Positions 1 to 8,459 of a DNA stretch of 64,000 nt are shown piece after piece. The stretch lies in contig BNUQ01000006.1 of the NCBI GenBank assembly GCA_025997475.1, positions 1 to 64,000 of the forward strand, given 5' to 3'. Position 1 is the stretch's first letter. Every line of letters starts with the position of its first letter. The DNA comes from Planctomycetales bacterium. Its GTDB lineage: Bacteria; Planctomycetota; SZUA-567. Under the pieces are notes generated by a model, which saw only the letters and a program-made list of their open reading frames with translations, did no database searches and was not told the DNA's origin. The position numbers were made by a program, and so were the translations under genes.

Positions 1-732
1 GAACGCCAATTTGGTCATACACGCCGGACAGAGATACAGCGGCGAGCGATGAAATTCGGCGATGGTAACGCGCCCGTTCATATTGCACAGATAGTCGGCG
101 CAGTGTTTCAGCGACAACATATGCGCGCATTCGTGCGCCGCGCCTTTCAACATCAGCGATAAATCGTCGTTCAGATGAAACCACGAAATCGCGCCGGCGC
201 GACCGTAAAGCAAAGTGTCGCCGTAAATGCCGGAGACGCCTTCGTTTTTATACAAGTCGTCGGCGCACAGCGCCATCAAGCCCCAGCCGTCCGGCGGCAA
301 GCGCGGCGCCAAAAATTTATCCGTCAATTCAATCACGCGAATTGCCGACTTGCCGTTCGCCGCGCGGCGGGTCGAGCGCGGCAAATCGCTCATCGACAAC
401 ACCGGCAACAACTTGACCGGCGTGCCGAAATAGACGGATAAAAATTCGCGAATAATTTCGTGTCGGGCTAATTGCGACGACGTGAAATCGCCGACGGGTT
501 GCAGGTATAACACACGGCGCGGCGCGGTTACCGTTTGCGGATGGTCGGCGAGATAGCGCGTCGGCGACTCGTCGGTTTCACGCCAGTAACTCCGCCATTC
601 GCCCGGTTTGACCGGCGGCATTTTTTCCTGCCACGGCAGGGTCTTGTCGGTGAGCGTTTGCAACGCCGCGAGGCGCGGGTCGGGCGCCACGCGGCGGACG
701 CCGTCAGCCGATAGCCAACCGGCGCAAAACAT
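1..732 (-). CDS. Archaemetzincin-family zinc metalloprotease (3' end beyond window)
   Basis: The frame is open from the ATG at 732 down to base 1, so the C-terminus lies outside the window. Near positions 50-150 it encodes HECAHMLSLKHC, then ADYLCNMN and, 17-20 residues later, CPAC. This matches the archaemetzincin signature HExxHxxGxxHCx4CxMNx17CxxC: three His zinc ligands, the Glu base and four structural Cys. The usual Gly of the long motif is Ser here. The preceding LTDKFLAP and the stretch ending in GDTLLYGRAGAISWF also fit the family. There is no clear signal peptide, so it is probably cytosolic. Substrates of this family are poorly known. Upstream reading continues without a start to the stop near 848, so 732 is the most likely start. 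Confidence 0.85.
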   Translation of the reverse strand, partial: MFCAGWLSADGVRRVAPDPRLAALQTLTDKTLPWQEKMPPVKPGEWRSYWRETDESPTRYLADHPQTVTAPRRVLYLQPVGDFTSSQLARHEIIREFLSVYFGTPVKLLPVLSMSDLPRSTRRAANGKSAIRVIELTDKFLAPRLPPDGWGLMALCADDLYKNEGVSGIYGDTLLYGRAGAISWFHLNDDLSLMLKGAAHECAHMLSLKHCADYLCNMNGRVTIAEFHRSPLYLCPACMTKLAF

Positions 733-880
733 CGCGCCGTTCGCAACGAAACTCTTGACAGTGGCAACGAAATTGCCACCATTCCGCGATGTTTTGTCGC
801 CGTGCCCAACACGGTTTTTAGCAAGAAAATTACTAACGTTACGCGGTCAACGGCGTGATTCGTAATTCAAATAGAGTAGT

Positions 881-958
881 GGCGGGAGTAGCTCAGTTGG
901 TTAGAGCGGCAGATTGTGGCTCTGCAGGTCGCCGGTTCGAACCCGGTTTCTCGCCCCA
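881..958 (+). tRNA. tRNA-His (GTG)
   Basis: Full cloverleaf: acceptor GCGGGAG pairs with TTCTCGC with wobbles, anticodon stem GCAGA/TCTGC around loop TTGTGGC gives anticodon GTG, and the T arm is GCCGG-TTCGAAC-CCGGT. The extra 5' G (position 881) opposite discriminator C is the tRNA-His identity feature. CCA is encoded at 956-958. Confidence 0.97.
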
Positions 959-963
959 ATATA

Positions 964-1008
964 AACGCACCGGTTAAGCGGCTCTCGCTTAATCGGTGCG
1001 TTTTTTTT
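964..1008 (+). terminator. Rho-independent terminator after tRNA-His
   Basis: A 17-bp stem (964-980 with 986-1002, one mismatch) with a short loop is followed by a run of eight T. It starts six bases after the tRNA CCA end and should terminate the tRNA transcript. Confidence 0.93.
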
Positions 1009-1009
1009 A

Positions 1010-1276
1010 TTAGACCTGTTCGACCCCAAACTTTTGAGTTCTCGACCGACTTTGCCCAAGAACGGAAAGCGGACGCGCCAACCGTCTTAAATTTGTAATT
1101 CGTAATTAGACCTGTTCGACAACCAATTCGCGGCATCTTTTCGGTTAATTTTTCGTCCCGCTACGTCAAAATTCCTTGCAATACTCTCGGTATTGCTTCG
1201 CCATTTTTCCTGGCGGGACGGAAAATTAGACCCGAAAATTTGCTCGCTCGTAGGTTTAGAACAGGTCTATTAAAAA
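1010..1276. other. Intergenic region with short dispersed repeats
   Basis: No gene is supported. The word TAGACCTGTTCGAC occurs twice (near 1012 and 1107) and its inverse AACAGGTCTA near 1260, so the gap is bracketed by an inverted short repeat. The same word reappears near 13909 (AGACCTGTTCAATAACCG). It also holds an inverted pair GTCCCGCTACG/GGCGGGACGG around 1155-1220. Confidence 0.5.
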
Positions 1277-2482
1277 TCATTTCCCCCGCCTTGCCGCGGC
1301 GCGGAGCGGCAAACTGTGCAGACGGATAAAACCGGTCGCGTCGGACTGGTCATACGCGCCGTGGTCGTCGCTCATACTGGCGATTTTTTCGTCATACAGC
1401 GAGCGCGGACTTTTGCGCCCAATCGGCGTGATGTTGCCCTTGTAAAGTTCGAGTCGCACCGTGCCGGCGACGTTTTTCTGCGCCTGCCGGCTCAACGCCG
1501 CGAGCGCCTGCATTTCGTCGCTGAACCAAAAACCGTTATACGCCAACGCGGCGAAACGCGGCATCAGTCCGTCGCGCAAGTTCATCAAATCGCGGTCTAA
1601 CGTGATGCCTTCGAGGTCGCGGTGCGCCGCCCATAAAATCGCGCCGCCCGGCGTTTCATACACGCCGCGGCTTTTCATCCCGACGAAGCGGCTTTCGACC
1701 ATATCGACGCGCCCGACGCCGTGTTTGCCGCCAAGCCGGTTGCACTCGGCGAGCATCGCCGCCGGCGACAATTTTTTACCGTTAAGTTTGACCGGCAAGC
1801 CCGCGGCGAATTCGAGTTCGATAATTTCCGCCTTGTTCGGCGCGGTTTGCGGCGAGGCGGACAACTCAAACATTTTCGCGTCGGGACAATAAAACGGGTC
1901 TTCCAACACGCCGGCTTCAAACGAAATGTGCAACGAATTTTCGTCGGAACTCCACGGCTTTTTTGCCGTCGCCTTCACCGGAATTTTGTGTTTGGCGGCG
2001 TAAGCGAGCAAGTCCTCGCGCCCCTTGAACTCGGCTTGAAATTCCGGCGTGCGCCAGAGCGCCAGCGCTTTCAATTTCGGCGCAAGCGCGGCGGCGGTGA
2101 ACTCGAACCGCACCTGGTCGTTGCCTTTACCGGTGGCGCCGTGGGCAAAGGTCGCGGCTTTTTCACGGGCGGCGATTTTGACCAATTCTTCGGCAATGCA
2201 CGGGCGGGCGAGCGAGGTGCCGAGGAAATAACGTCCTTCGTAGAGCGCGTTGAACTGCATCGCCGGATAGACGAAGTCGCGGACGAATTTTTCTTTGAGG
2301 TCGGCGACGATGATTTTTTTCGCGCCCGACGCGAGCGCTTTTTTCTCGACCGCCGCCCAGTCCTCGCGCTGACCGACATCGCCGGCGTAACAGACGACCT
2401 CGTAGCCGCGCTCGGCGAGCCACTTGCAAATGACGCTGGTGTCCAAACCGCCGGAATAAAGCAGGATTACTTTTTCGGACAT
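1277..2482 (-). CDS. argG: Argininosuccinate synthase
   Basis: 401 residues, the usual length. It joins citrulline and aspartate with ATP to make argininosuccinate in arginine biosynthesis (cytosol). The N-terminal PP-loop ATP-binding motif LLYSGGLDTSVICKW is at residues 7-21; further family landmarks are GATGKGNDQVRFE (~115-127), KKPWSSDENSLHIS (~173-186) and SRFVGMKSRGVYETPGG (~265-281). The start has a good ribosome site (AAAGGAG, 7 bases before ATG). It stands alone, transcribed away from the tRNA; argB, another arginine gene, lies 56 kb away. Confidence 0.97.
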   Translation of the reverse strand: MSEKVILLYSGGLDTSVICKWLAERGYEVVCYAGDVGQREDWAAVEKKALASGAKKIIVADLKEKFVRDFVYPAMQFNALYEGRYFLGTSLARPCIAEELVKIAAREKAATFAHGATGKGNDQVRFEFTAAALAPKLKALALWRTPEFQAEFKGREDLLAYAAKHKIPVKATAKKPWSSDENSLHISFEAGVLEDPFYCPDAKMFELSASPQTAPNKAEIIELEFAAGLPVKLNGKKLSPAAMLAECNRLGGKHGVGRVDMVESRFVGMKSRGVYETPGGAILWAAHRDLEGITLDRDLMNLRDGLMPRFAALAYNGFWFSDEMQALAALSRQAQKNVAGTVRLELYKGNITPIGRKSPRSLYDEKIASMSDDHGAYDQSDATGFIRLHSLPLRAAARRGK

Positions 2483-2535
2483 GGGTTGCTCCTTTTTTTA
2501 GAGTAGAGAGTTAGATTTTTGCGCTTCGTTAAATC

Positions 2536-2580
2536 TCGTAATTTTTAATTTTTAATTCTTAATTGTTAATTGTTAATTGG
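2536..2580. repeat. Heptamer-repeat array upstream side of permease gene
   Basis: Short array built on 7-base units of the TTAATTG/TTAATTC type just downstream of the permease stop codon. It belongs to the intergenic heptamer family found throughout the window. Confidence 0.7.
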
Positions 2581-3865
2581 CTCTCACCCGATACCCCGCT
2601 TTTTCCACGGCGGCGCGGACGGTTTCCGGCGCGACGGCGCCTTGCACTTTGATAGTCGAGGTCGCGAGGTCGGCGACCGCTTTTTCGACGCCCGCCACGG
2701 TGCCGACCGCTTGTTCCAGCGTCCGTTGGCAGTGTTGGCAAGTAATGGTGTCGATGAGGTAAGTGGCGGCGTTCATCGTTTCTTCTCCGGCAGAATGGGG
2801 GCGGCGGAGCCAACCGCGCGCGGCGTTGAGCAACAAGCCGCCCAAAAAAAACGCGCAGAAATAACTAAACCATTCCGGCAAAATTCCGTCGCCGTGGACG
2901 TGCGAGTGTATATGCGCGACTTGGAACCACGCGGCGGGCAACGCCGCGTCAATCAAATAGCCGAAAAAGACCGCGCCGGCGACGATGGACGCGAGATAAC
3001 AGAATAGCGTTTTGCGCCCTAAAACCTTGCCGACGACGGCGATGGTCGAAGCCATCGTCGCCGGTCCCGCCATCAAAAACACGAACGCCACGCCCGGACT
3101 TAATCCCTTCATCATCAGCGCCAACGCGATGGGAATTGACCCCGTGGCGCACACGTAAAGCGGAAGCGCCACCAATAAAATCAACGCCACCGAGAGCCAA
3201 TAATTTTGCAAGTAGCGCGTAAAAAAATCGTCCGGCACGACTAACGTCAGCAACGCCGCCACCGCCAATCCCAACAACAACCACTTGGCGATGTTGCGCA
3301 ACATCTCGACGAAACCGTAACGAAACGCCGCGGCGATTTTCGCGGTCAGCGTGGTCGTTTCACTATTATTATCGTCGCCGGTCGCCGCCGGTGCCGACGG
3401 CGTCGGCTCTGACGGCGTCGGCTCTGACGGCGTCGGCTCTGACGGCGTCGGCGCGCGAATTAAGCCGTCGGTAATCCAGCCGCCGATGACGCCGGTAACG
3501 AACGCCGAGACGGCGCGCGTTATCGCCATCGGGACGCCGAGTAGCGCCGACGTCGCCAAAATGGAATCGACGCCGGTCTGCGGCGTGGCGATAAGAAACG
3601 CGACGGCGGCACCGTTGGACGCGCCGTGCTGGCGCAACGCCAAGCCGGTCGGGATAACGCTACAAGAACAGAGCGGCAACGGCACGCCGAGCAACGCGGC
3701 TTTGAGCGCCGAGCCGAAGCCGGGGCGTCCCAAATGTCGCGCCAACGTGTCGCGGCGCACGACGACGTGCAGAATGCCCGCGAACAAAAAGCCCAACAAC
3801 AAATAGGGCGCCATTTGCACGAACAAGCCGCCGAACGCGGACAGGTATTCCGAGAGGTAGTTCAT
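2573..3865 (-). CDS. SO_0444-type (ArsP/YraQ-like) metal efflux permease with C-terminal heavy-metal domain
   Basis: 430 residues. Two related membrane halves carry the permease hallmarks PLPLCSCSVIPTGLALR (~60-76) and PLYVCATGSIPIALALMM, with Cys-containing helix ends thought to bind soft metals. At the C-terminus (~365-430) is an HMA ferredoxin-like domain with metal site ITCQHC. Fused permease-HMA proteins of this kind are annotated as Cu/Zn efflux transporters; the metal here is not known. A linker of repeated TPSEP units (~140-160), encoded by a 15-bp tandem repeat, separates the halves. About ten membrane spans are expected in the inner membrane. Confidence 0.85.
   Translation of the reverse strand: MNYLSEYLSAFGGLFVQMAPYLLLGFLFAGILHVVVRRDTLARHLGRPGFGSALKAALLGVPLPLCSCSVIPTGLALRQHGASNGAAVAFLIATPQTGVDSILATSALLGVPMAITRAVSAFVTGVIGGWITDGLIRAPTPSEPTPSEPTPSEPTPSAPAATGDDNNSETTTLTAKIAAAFRYGFVEMLRNIAKWLLLGLAVAALLTLVVPDDFFTRYLQNYWLSVALILLVALPLYVCATGSIPIALALMMKGLSPGVAFVFLMAGPATMASTIAVVGKVLGRKTLFCYLASIVAGAVFFGYLIDAALPAAWFQVAHIHSHVHGDGILPEWFSYFCAFFLGGLLLNAARGWLRRPHSAGEETMNAATYLIDTITCQHCQRTLEQAVGTVAGVEKAVADLATSTIKVQGAVAPETVRAAVEKAGYRVRAN
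3396..3451. repeat. 15-bp in-frame tandem repeat in permease linker
   Basis: Three full copies and a partial fourth of GACGGCGTCGGCTCT (plus strand) encode the repeated TPSEP linker on the minus strand. As the unit is a multiple of three, copy-number change would only alter linker length. Confidence 0.9.
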
Positions 3866-3879
3866 AGACCACGTTTTTC

Positions 3880-3993
3880 CAATTAAGAATTAAAAATTAA
3901 GAATGGTGGATTTGGACTAAAAAATTGCGCTTCGCGAACTCGAAAATCAAACTCCAACATTCTTAATTCTGCATTCTTAATTCTTAATTGTTT
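3880..3993. repeat. Heptamer-repeat hairpin element
   Basis: Left arm of AATTAAGAATTAAAAATTAAG-like units and right arm of TTCTTAATTCTTAATTG-like units flank a core that contains GCGCTTCGCGAA and an inverted GTGGATTTGG/CAAACTCCAAC pair. It fills the gap between two minus-strand genes. Confidence 0.75.
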
Positions 3994-5554
3994 TTTGCAG
4001 TTCTTTCAGCATCAGCGTCAGCGACGCCTTTGCCCAGTTGAGCGGGATAATCGGACTCGGCGCGACGAAAACCCGTCCGTCCGCGACGACGTGGTTGTAA
4101 CTTTCCGGCAGGGCGAACGTCGGCGCCTTTTGCCCGTCCGCCGCGACGACTTCCCTATCGCCGACCGTGCCGGTCAATTGCCCGAACGCGCGGTTGGCAA
4201 ACCGCGTCGCCGTCGCCAAATCCGCCGGTTCTTTGGTCTCGGCATAGACGATTAACGCCGCGGTCGCGAACCACGAATCGAAAAACCATTGCGCCTCGGT
4301 GCCGGGGATAAAACTCCGCTTCCGCTCCGCGTAAGAACGCGCGTCCGTGTCGGTCGGGATATTCTGAAACCAAAAATTCCCCGACTGATAATCGTCGTTG
4401 ACATAACGCCTAATCCCGTAATCGCCGGCGAGCGTCGCGACGATTTGCAGGACGCGCTGTTTTTGCGCCAAGGTCAGGCGCGACAATTTCGCCGGATAAA
4501 TCAAGTTCAACAACGCCGCGTCCGCCGTGCGATAGCGCGGGTCGGTTGCGGGATAATCCGGCGATTCGCCGCCGATTTCCAATTGCCGGTCAATGGTCGC
4601 GTAGCCGCCGGCGATGAGTTTTTCCAAATTTTCCGGCGTGAAGAGCGGCGTTAATTTTTCCCGTTCGGCGACCGTTTGCCACGCGGCGGCGAGCGGCGAT
4701 TTCTCGTCGCGCAACGCGCCGGCTAAATTTTCGAGCGCCGAAGTAACGAGCGCGATGGACGAGGTGTTGCGTCGCGCTTTTTCTTCCCACGCGCCGGCGT
4801 CTTCCATCGTGTAAAATTCCGTCGCGTCGAAATACGCGACCAACAGCGCCAAGCCGCGCAGGCGTTTCGGCGTAAAATCGTCTAACGTCAACGTGCCGTC
4901 GGCGAGCGCGGTCAGCGCGCGGTCAAGGAGCAGACCGAGCGCGTCGTTCTGCTTGTGATGCCACAATTGCGGCTTGCCGCCCTCCAACACGTCGTCAAAC
5001 GTCGGCGACGAGGCGTCGAAGCGGATATGCACGGCGGTCATTTCGTCGGCGACCGCCGTTACCGTTTGCGGCGCGGCGACGGCGGCGCGCATTCGTTTCA
5101 CTTGCGCGGGCGACGCCAAATAATCGAGCATCGTCAACAACACGTCGCGGGCTGACGGTTGGTCATCGGCGCGGAGCGCCAAATAGCCCCACAGCGTGTC
5201 GCGCACCCAGACCGCGTCGTAATGCGTGGCTTCGCCTTTGTCGGCGGACTCAAAAGACGCCGCCTGAATGAAACTGCCGTGCGGATGTTTGATGACGGCG
5301 ATGCGCCGCGCCGTGGCGGTGGCGCTCGCGAGCGCCGCGACTTCGTCGGCGGTATAAACATTTTTCAACAGCGGCGCCATTTTGGCGGAATGGACAAAGA
5401 CGCGATACGGGATGTCGCCGGCGGGCGGCATAAATTGTTGGACGCGCACCGCGTCGTCGCGTTTCAGTTTGCCGACCAACACCGCGAAATCGTCGTTCGC
5501 GTTTGCCATAAATCCTCCGGTGAACAGTGCCAGACCTAACAGTAAGATGCGCAT
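3977..5554 (-). CDS. Secreted six-hairpin glycosidase-like protein (GH15 / phosphorylase-kinase-alpha-like)
   Basis: 525 residues with an N-terminal signal peptide (MRILLLGLALFTGGFMANA), so probably periplasmic. The body shows features of the alpha/alpha toroid family shared by GH15 glucoamylases and phosphorylase kinase alpha subunits: DAVWVRDTLWGYLALR (~114-129), YGIRRYVNDDYQSGNFWF (~370-387) and LPESYNHV followed by PIIPLNWAKASLTLML near the end. The family acts on alpha-glucans, but I cannot place the catalytic acids with certainty, so substrate and activity are open. The start has a GGAG-like site (AAGGAGAAGCG). It is separated from its neighbours by repeat elements and is likely monocistronic. 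Confidence 0.6.
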   Translation of the reverse strand: MRILLLGLALFTGGFMANANDDFAVLVGKLKRDDAVRVQQFMPPAGDIPYRVFVHSAKMAPLLKNVYTADEVAALASATATARRIAVIKHPHGSFIQAASFESADKGEATHYDAVWVRDTLWGYLALRADDQPSARDVLLTMLDYLASPAQVKRMRAAVAAPQTVTAVADEMTAVHIRFDASSPTFDDVLEGGKPQLWHHKQNDALGLLLDRALTALADGTLTLDDFTPKRLRGLALLVAYFDATEFYTMEDAGAWEEKARRNTSSIALVTSALENLAGALRDEKSPLAAAWQTVAEREKLTPLFTPENLEKLIAGGYATIDRQLEIGGESPDYPATDPRYRTADAALLNLIYPAKLSRLTLAQKQRVLQIVATLAGDYGIRRYVNDDYQSGNFWFQNIPTDTDARSYAERKRSFIPGTEAQWFFDSWFATAALIVYAETKEPADLATATRFANRAFGQLTGTVGDREVVAADGQKAPTFALPESYNHVVADGRVFVAPSPIIPLNWAKASLTLMLKELQKTIKN

Positions 5555-5574
5555 CGCTTCTCCTTCGTTTTACG

Positions 5575-5630
5575 AGTTGAAAATTACGAATTACAAAAAG
5601 AGCAATTAAAAATTACAATTTTTTTTTCAG
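5575..5630. repeat. Heptamer-type repeat stretch
   Basis: Short AATTACGAATTAC/AATTAAAAATTAC run between two minus-strand genes, related to the intergenic heptamer family but without clear paired arms. Confidence 0.5.
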
Positions 5631-6337
5631 CGAATCAGCACCGGCGCGTTGGGCGGTAGCGCGTTCAATAATTCGGCGAGGTCGGGCGCGTTCAGTGTTA
5701 TCGCGCGGGCGGACGGATTGGCGTCGGCGGCAATATACAGCGGCGCGCCGAAAATGGGATTGAGTTGCGCGGGCAATTTCTTTTGCGCGGCGGCGGCGAC
5801 GATGCTCCGGTAATCGGCGTCGCTAATCCGTTGCTCCGCGAGATATTTTTGCGCGTCCGCCGGCGAGGGATAATTCAGTCGCAACCGCCCGTCGCTCTCC
5901 ACCACAAAATAATCGCCGACCGGAATTGCGCCGGCGGCGGTCGGCAATTTTACCGGTTGATAGACGCGCAGATATTCGCCGTCGCGCACGATGCCTAACG
6001 CTTGTTGCGCCAAATAAATCACCGCATACGCTCCGGCAACCGGCGCGGTAATCGGCGGCGGCACCGTTTCGGCGGGGGCGGCGGCGGGAAGGTCCAATTG
6101 ATTTTCGTGCGGCGCGGCGGCGACGACGGATAACGGTTCATTGCGCGGCACCGGCAACGCCGACAATGTCGCCGGCGTGAAAACCGGCGCGACGACAAAC
6201 TCGCGGGAGATCACTAACGCCGCCAAGCCGACGACCAACGCCGCCGTAAGCGCGAATTGCGCGAAGCGCCGCAGTGCGTCGGCGGTTTCCTGCGGCGCGG
6301 ACGGCGGCGATAAATTTTCTTCCACAACGTCGGACAT
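5627..6337 (-). CDS. Membrane-anchored L,D-transpeptidase (YkuD)-like protein lacking the catalytic Cys
   Basis: 236 residues: cytosolic N-terminus, one membrane span (~27-46), a Pro/Ala-rich linker, then a YkuD-like domain (~105-236). GIVRDGEYLRVYQPV and IPVGDYFVVES resemble the family's start and its TPxGxF strand. In active enzymes the C-terminal motif reads SHGCIRL, followed by D.EL....P.GTPVLI; here it is SARAITLNAPDLAELLNALP then PNAPVLIR. The motif His, Gly and catalytic Cys are absent, so cross-linking activity is not expected. It may be a structural or regulatory peptidoglycan-binding relative. Assignment rests on pattern similarity only. Confidence 0.6.
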   Translation of the reverse strand: MSDVVEENLSPPSAPQETADALRRFAQFALTAALVVGLAALVISREFVVAPVFTPATLSALPVPRNEPLSVVAAAPHENQLDLPAAAPAETVPPPITAPVAGAYAVIYLAQQALGIVRDGEYLRVYQPVKLPTAAGAIPVGDYFVVESDGRLRLNYPSPADAQKYLAEQRISDADYRSIVAAAAQKKLPAQLNPIFGAPLYIAADANPSARAITLNAPDLAELLNALPPNAPVLIR

Positions 6338-6342
6338 AAGTT

Positions 6343-6470
6343 TAGAGTTGAGAGTTTAGCGCGTAAAAGTTGAAAGTTAAAAGTTGAAAGTTGAAAGTAA
6401 AGACAAGAGATGTCTAATTCTCAATTTCCGTTGCTTAACTTTTAACTTTCCACTTTTAACTCTCGCTCGA
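6343..6470. repeat. Heptamer-repeat hairpin element (AGAGTTG type)
   Basis: Left arm of GTTTAGAGTTGAGAGTTTAG / AAAGTTGAAAGTT units, right arm of CTTTTAACTTTCCACTTTTAACTC units; the arms are complementary and could form a long imperfect hairpin between divergently transcribed genes. Confidence 0.75.
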
Positions 6471-6481
6471 AAGGAGTCGCG

Positions 6482-7045
6482 ATGGCGACGGCGCATCTCC
6501 CCGAAAGCACTTTGTTTTTCACCGCGGTTTTGGCGGCGGACGAACCGGCGTTGGCGGCGGCGCGCGCGGCGTTGGCCGCCGAATGGGGCGAAATCGTTTT
6601 GGCCAGTCCGGCGTATCCGTTTCACTACACGTCTTATTACGAGCGCGAAGCCGGAGCGCGGATTTTGCGGGCGTTTTTGGCGTTCGCCGCGCCGTTTGCC
6701 CGCGAGGAATTGCCCGACCGCAAATTGCGAAGCAACGCCATAGAAAAAATTTTACGCGCTGAAATCGGCGGCGAGTTGCCGCGACCGGTGAATCTCGACC
6801 CGGGCTATTTGGCGTTGGACAAATTGGTGCTGGCGAGTTGTAAGGATTTTTCGCATCGCCTTTATTTGCGCGACGGCGTGTATGCGGAAATCACGCTTTC
6901 GTATCGCGGCGGCAAGTGGACGCATTTTCCGTGGACGTTTCCCGACTACGCCTCCGGCGACTACGACGAATTTTTCGTACAAATGCGCGACTGCTTGCGG
7001 CGACGGCGCGGGCAAGCGTCCCCTTTGACTCGCCAGGTTTGGTAA
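6482..7045 (+). CDS. DUF4416 family protein
   Basis: 187 residues, close to the family's normal length. It shows the conserved pattern of DUF4416: YYEREAGARILRAFLAF (~58-74), KLRSNAIEKIL (~81-91), VNLDPGYLALDKLVLAS (~101-117), CKDFSHRLYLRDGVYAE (~118-134) and FPWTFPDYASGDYDEFF (~145-161). The molecular role of the family is unknown. The start follows a strong site (AAAGGAGTCGCG). It reads towards tRNA-Lys and has no obvious operon partner. Confidence 0.85.
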   Translation: MATAHLPESTLFFTAVLAADEPALAAARAALAAEWGEIVLASPAYPFHYTSYYEREAGARILRAFLAFAAPFAREELPDRKLRSNAIEKILRAEIGGELPRPVNLDPGYLALDKLVLASCKDFSHRLYLRDGVYAEITLSYRGGKWTHFPWTFPDYASGDYDEFFVQMRDCLRRRRGQASPLTRQVW

Positions 7046-7080
7046 ATAGTATCCGCGCCTCGTTTTATGAGTTGGTAAAC

Positions 7081-7156
7081 GGGTGCGTAGCTCAGTTGGT
7101 AGAGCAATTGACTCTTAATCAATAGGTCTGGGGTTCGACCCCCCACGCACCTACCA
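7081..7156 (+). tRNA. tRNA-Lys (CTT)
   Basis: Acceptor GGGTGCG pairs with CGCACCT, anticodon stem around CTCTTAA gives CTT, T arm GGGTTCGACCCC-like, encoded CCA at 7154-7156. Its 3' end lies 10 bases from the integrase-associated word CGACTGTATAG and 83 bases from an integrase relic, so it is probably the attachment gene of an integrated element. Confidence 0.95.
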
Positions 7157-7166
7157 CTTTATATCA

Positions 7167-7236
7167 CGACTGTATAGTATATTTCCACGCCGACGACGTT
7201 TTTTTGCTTTGCCAGAGTCCCGATTTAGAGTCCCGA
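7167..7236. other. Integrase-associated repeats next to tRNA-Lys
   Basis: CGACTGTATAG (7167-7177) and two direct copies of GAGTCCCGA (7215-7223 and 7228-7236, 13-base period) precede the integrase relic. The same word and the same 13-base-period pair occur in front of the other integrase at 34525-34592. They are good candidates for integrase core or arm binding sites. Confidence 0.6.
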
Positions 7237-7238
7237 TA

Positions 7239-7663
7239 ATGGCAAATCAACCCCGTCAATACCCGCAACCTAAAACCCGCTTCGCCGCCGGTCACTGGCG
7301 CGTTCGTTGGCGCGTTCGCGACAAAAATTATGAGTTTTCTACCGGCTATCCATTCGCCGAAAAAAAATAAAGCCGAAATTGTCTGCCAATACATCGCTAT
7401 CGGATTGCGCGGCGGAAAATTTCCCCGATGGGCAGAAACTATTCCTGCCGTCATCGCTTATCGCCAAACGCTTGCCGACCAATTTGTCAGTGGCGAAAAA
7501 TACTTTCGGATTACTTCGGCGACCGCGCAACAAGCGTGGATTAACCAATACGCCGCGACCGCCAAAGTAAAACAAGTCAAACAGCGCACATATTGCTTAA
7601 ATCGCCTTGCCGAAAAGTATGACTTGCTCTCGCTCACGTCCGCGCAAGCCGCCGAATGGATTA
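7239..7663 (+). pseudogene. Tyrosine-recombinase integrase, N-terminal remnant
   Basis: The ATG at 7239 begins a protein closely matching the N-terminus of the integrase at 33194-34497. The frame shifts around 7362-7372 (A8/TAAA run), then continues with CQYIAIGLRGGKFPRWAETI and ITSATAQQAWINQYAATAKV up to AAEWI, where the insertion sequence begins. The SAM-like core-binding domain is therefore partial and the whole catalytic domain is missing. Nothing after the IS resumes the protein, so the rest was deleted. It is adjacent to tRNA-Lys and reads away from it. Confidence 0.88.
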
Positions 7664-7671
7664 GGTCGTGT

Positions 7672-8058
7672 TCACTTTAACTGTCGTAGTAGTTCGCAAA
7701 TCATCGTGAACATAACGAAGGCGGAATAGACGGTGTCAAGTTTGTCATAGCGGGTAAACACTCGCCGGAACCCTTTGATTTTACGGAAGTAACGCTCCAC
7801 CTCGTTCCGCCGCCGGTAAAGTTTGCGGTCATAACGCCACGGCTTCGTGCGGTTACGCTTCGGCGGCACCACCGGCACCATCTTGCGCTCGCGGACGAGT
7901 TGACGGGTTTCATCGCCTTCATACGCCCGGTCCATCAACATTCGCCGCCGCCGCCGCGAACCACTACGGCAAACTGTTTCCGGCAACGACGCGATTAACT
8001 TGCGCCCTTCCGGCGCGTCGTGGACATTGCCGCCCGATAAATGAAACGCTACCGGCAT
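7672..8058 (-). CDS. IS5/IS427 transposase, frame B (DDE catalytic part)
   Basis: 128-residue ORF covering the C-terminal half of the transposase: MPVAFHLSGGNVHDAPEG, LMDRAYEGDETRQLV (catalytic Asp) and RRRNEVERYFRKIKGFRRV (catalytic Glu region). The frame is open further upstream to the A8 run at 8132-8139, where it reads KKNGPQAIGKSHGGRNTKIH, so it is normally made by -1 frameshifting from frame A rather than from its own ATG. Confidence 0.9.
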   Translation of the reverse strand: MPVAFHLSGGNVHDAPEGRKLIASLPETVCRSGSRRRRRMLMDRAYEGDETRQLVRERKMVPVVPPKRNRTKPWRYDRKLYRRRNEVERYFRKIKGFRRVFTRYDKLDTVYSAFVMFTMICELLRQLK

Positions 8059-8459
8059 CGTTTCGTTGGCGACGACCGCGTGGATTTTCGTGTTCCGTCC
8101 ACCGTGGCTTTTACCGATGGCTTGCGGTCCGTTTTTTTTAGCGCGCCGGCGGCGTCAGGATGCACTTTGACGCACGTGCTGTCGAGCGACAACGCGGTAA
8201 AGTCAACCGTGATACCGAGTTCTGTTTGCAACGCCAGTAAGAGGCGCGGAAAAACGCCGGACTTTTCCCACCGCCGAAAGCGCATATAAACCGTGTGCCA
8301 ACGCCCATAGACCGCGGGCAGTCGTCGCCACTTGTAGCCGTTTTGCGCAATATCGAGAAGCGCGTTAAGGAAGTTGTAACAGTCGGTTTTGACCGTGCCG
8401 CGGGGTTTGGGCAAAACGTCTTTAATTTTTTCGAACTGTTCTTGCGTCAGCGGCTTCAT
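8049..8459 (-). CDS. IS5/IS427 transposase, frame A
   Basis: N-terminal part of the transposase, with LTQEQFEKIKDVLP, LLDIAQNGYKWRRLPAVYG and DSTCVKVHPDAAGALKK. The ATG at 8459 is preferred because GGAGG lies eight bases upstream. Translation reaches the slippery run of eight A (8132-8139 on the plus strand as T); a -1 slip joins frame B and yields the full DDE transposase. Without slippage it ends at 8049. Confidence 0.88.
   Translation of the reverse strand: MKPLTQEQFEKIKDVLPKPRGTVKTDCYNFLNALLDIAQNGYKWRRLPAVYGRWHTVYMRFRRWEKSGVFPRLLLALQTELGITVDFTALSLDSTCVKVHPDAAGALKKTDRKPSVKATVDGTRKSTRSSPTKRCR

Noticed and set aside
175..865. Several ORFs in both strands (175-441, 528-824, 608-865)
   Set aside because: They are shadows of the minus-strand archaemetzincin-like gene, whose frame is open from 732 to 1 and carries real motifs.
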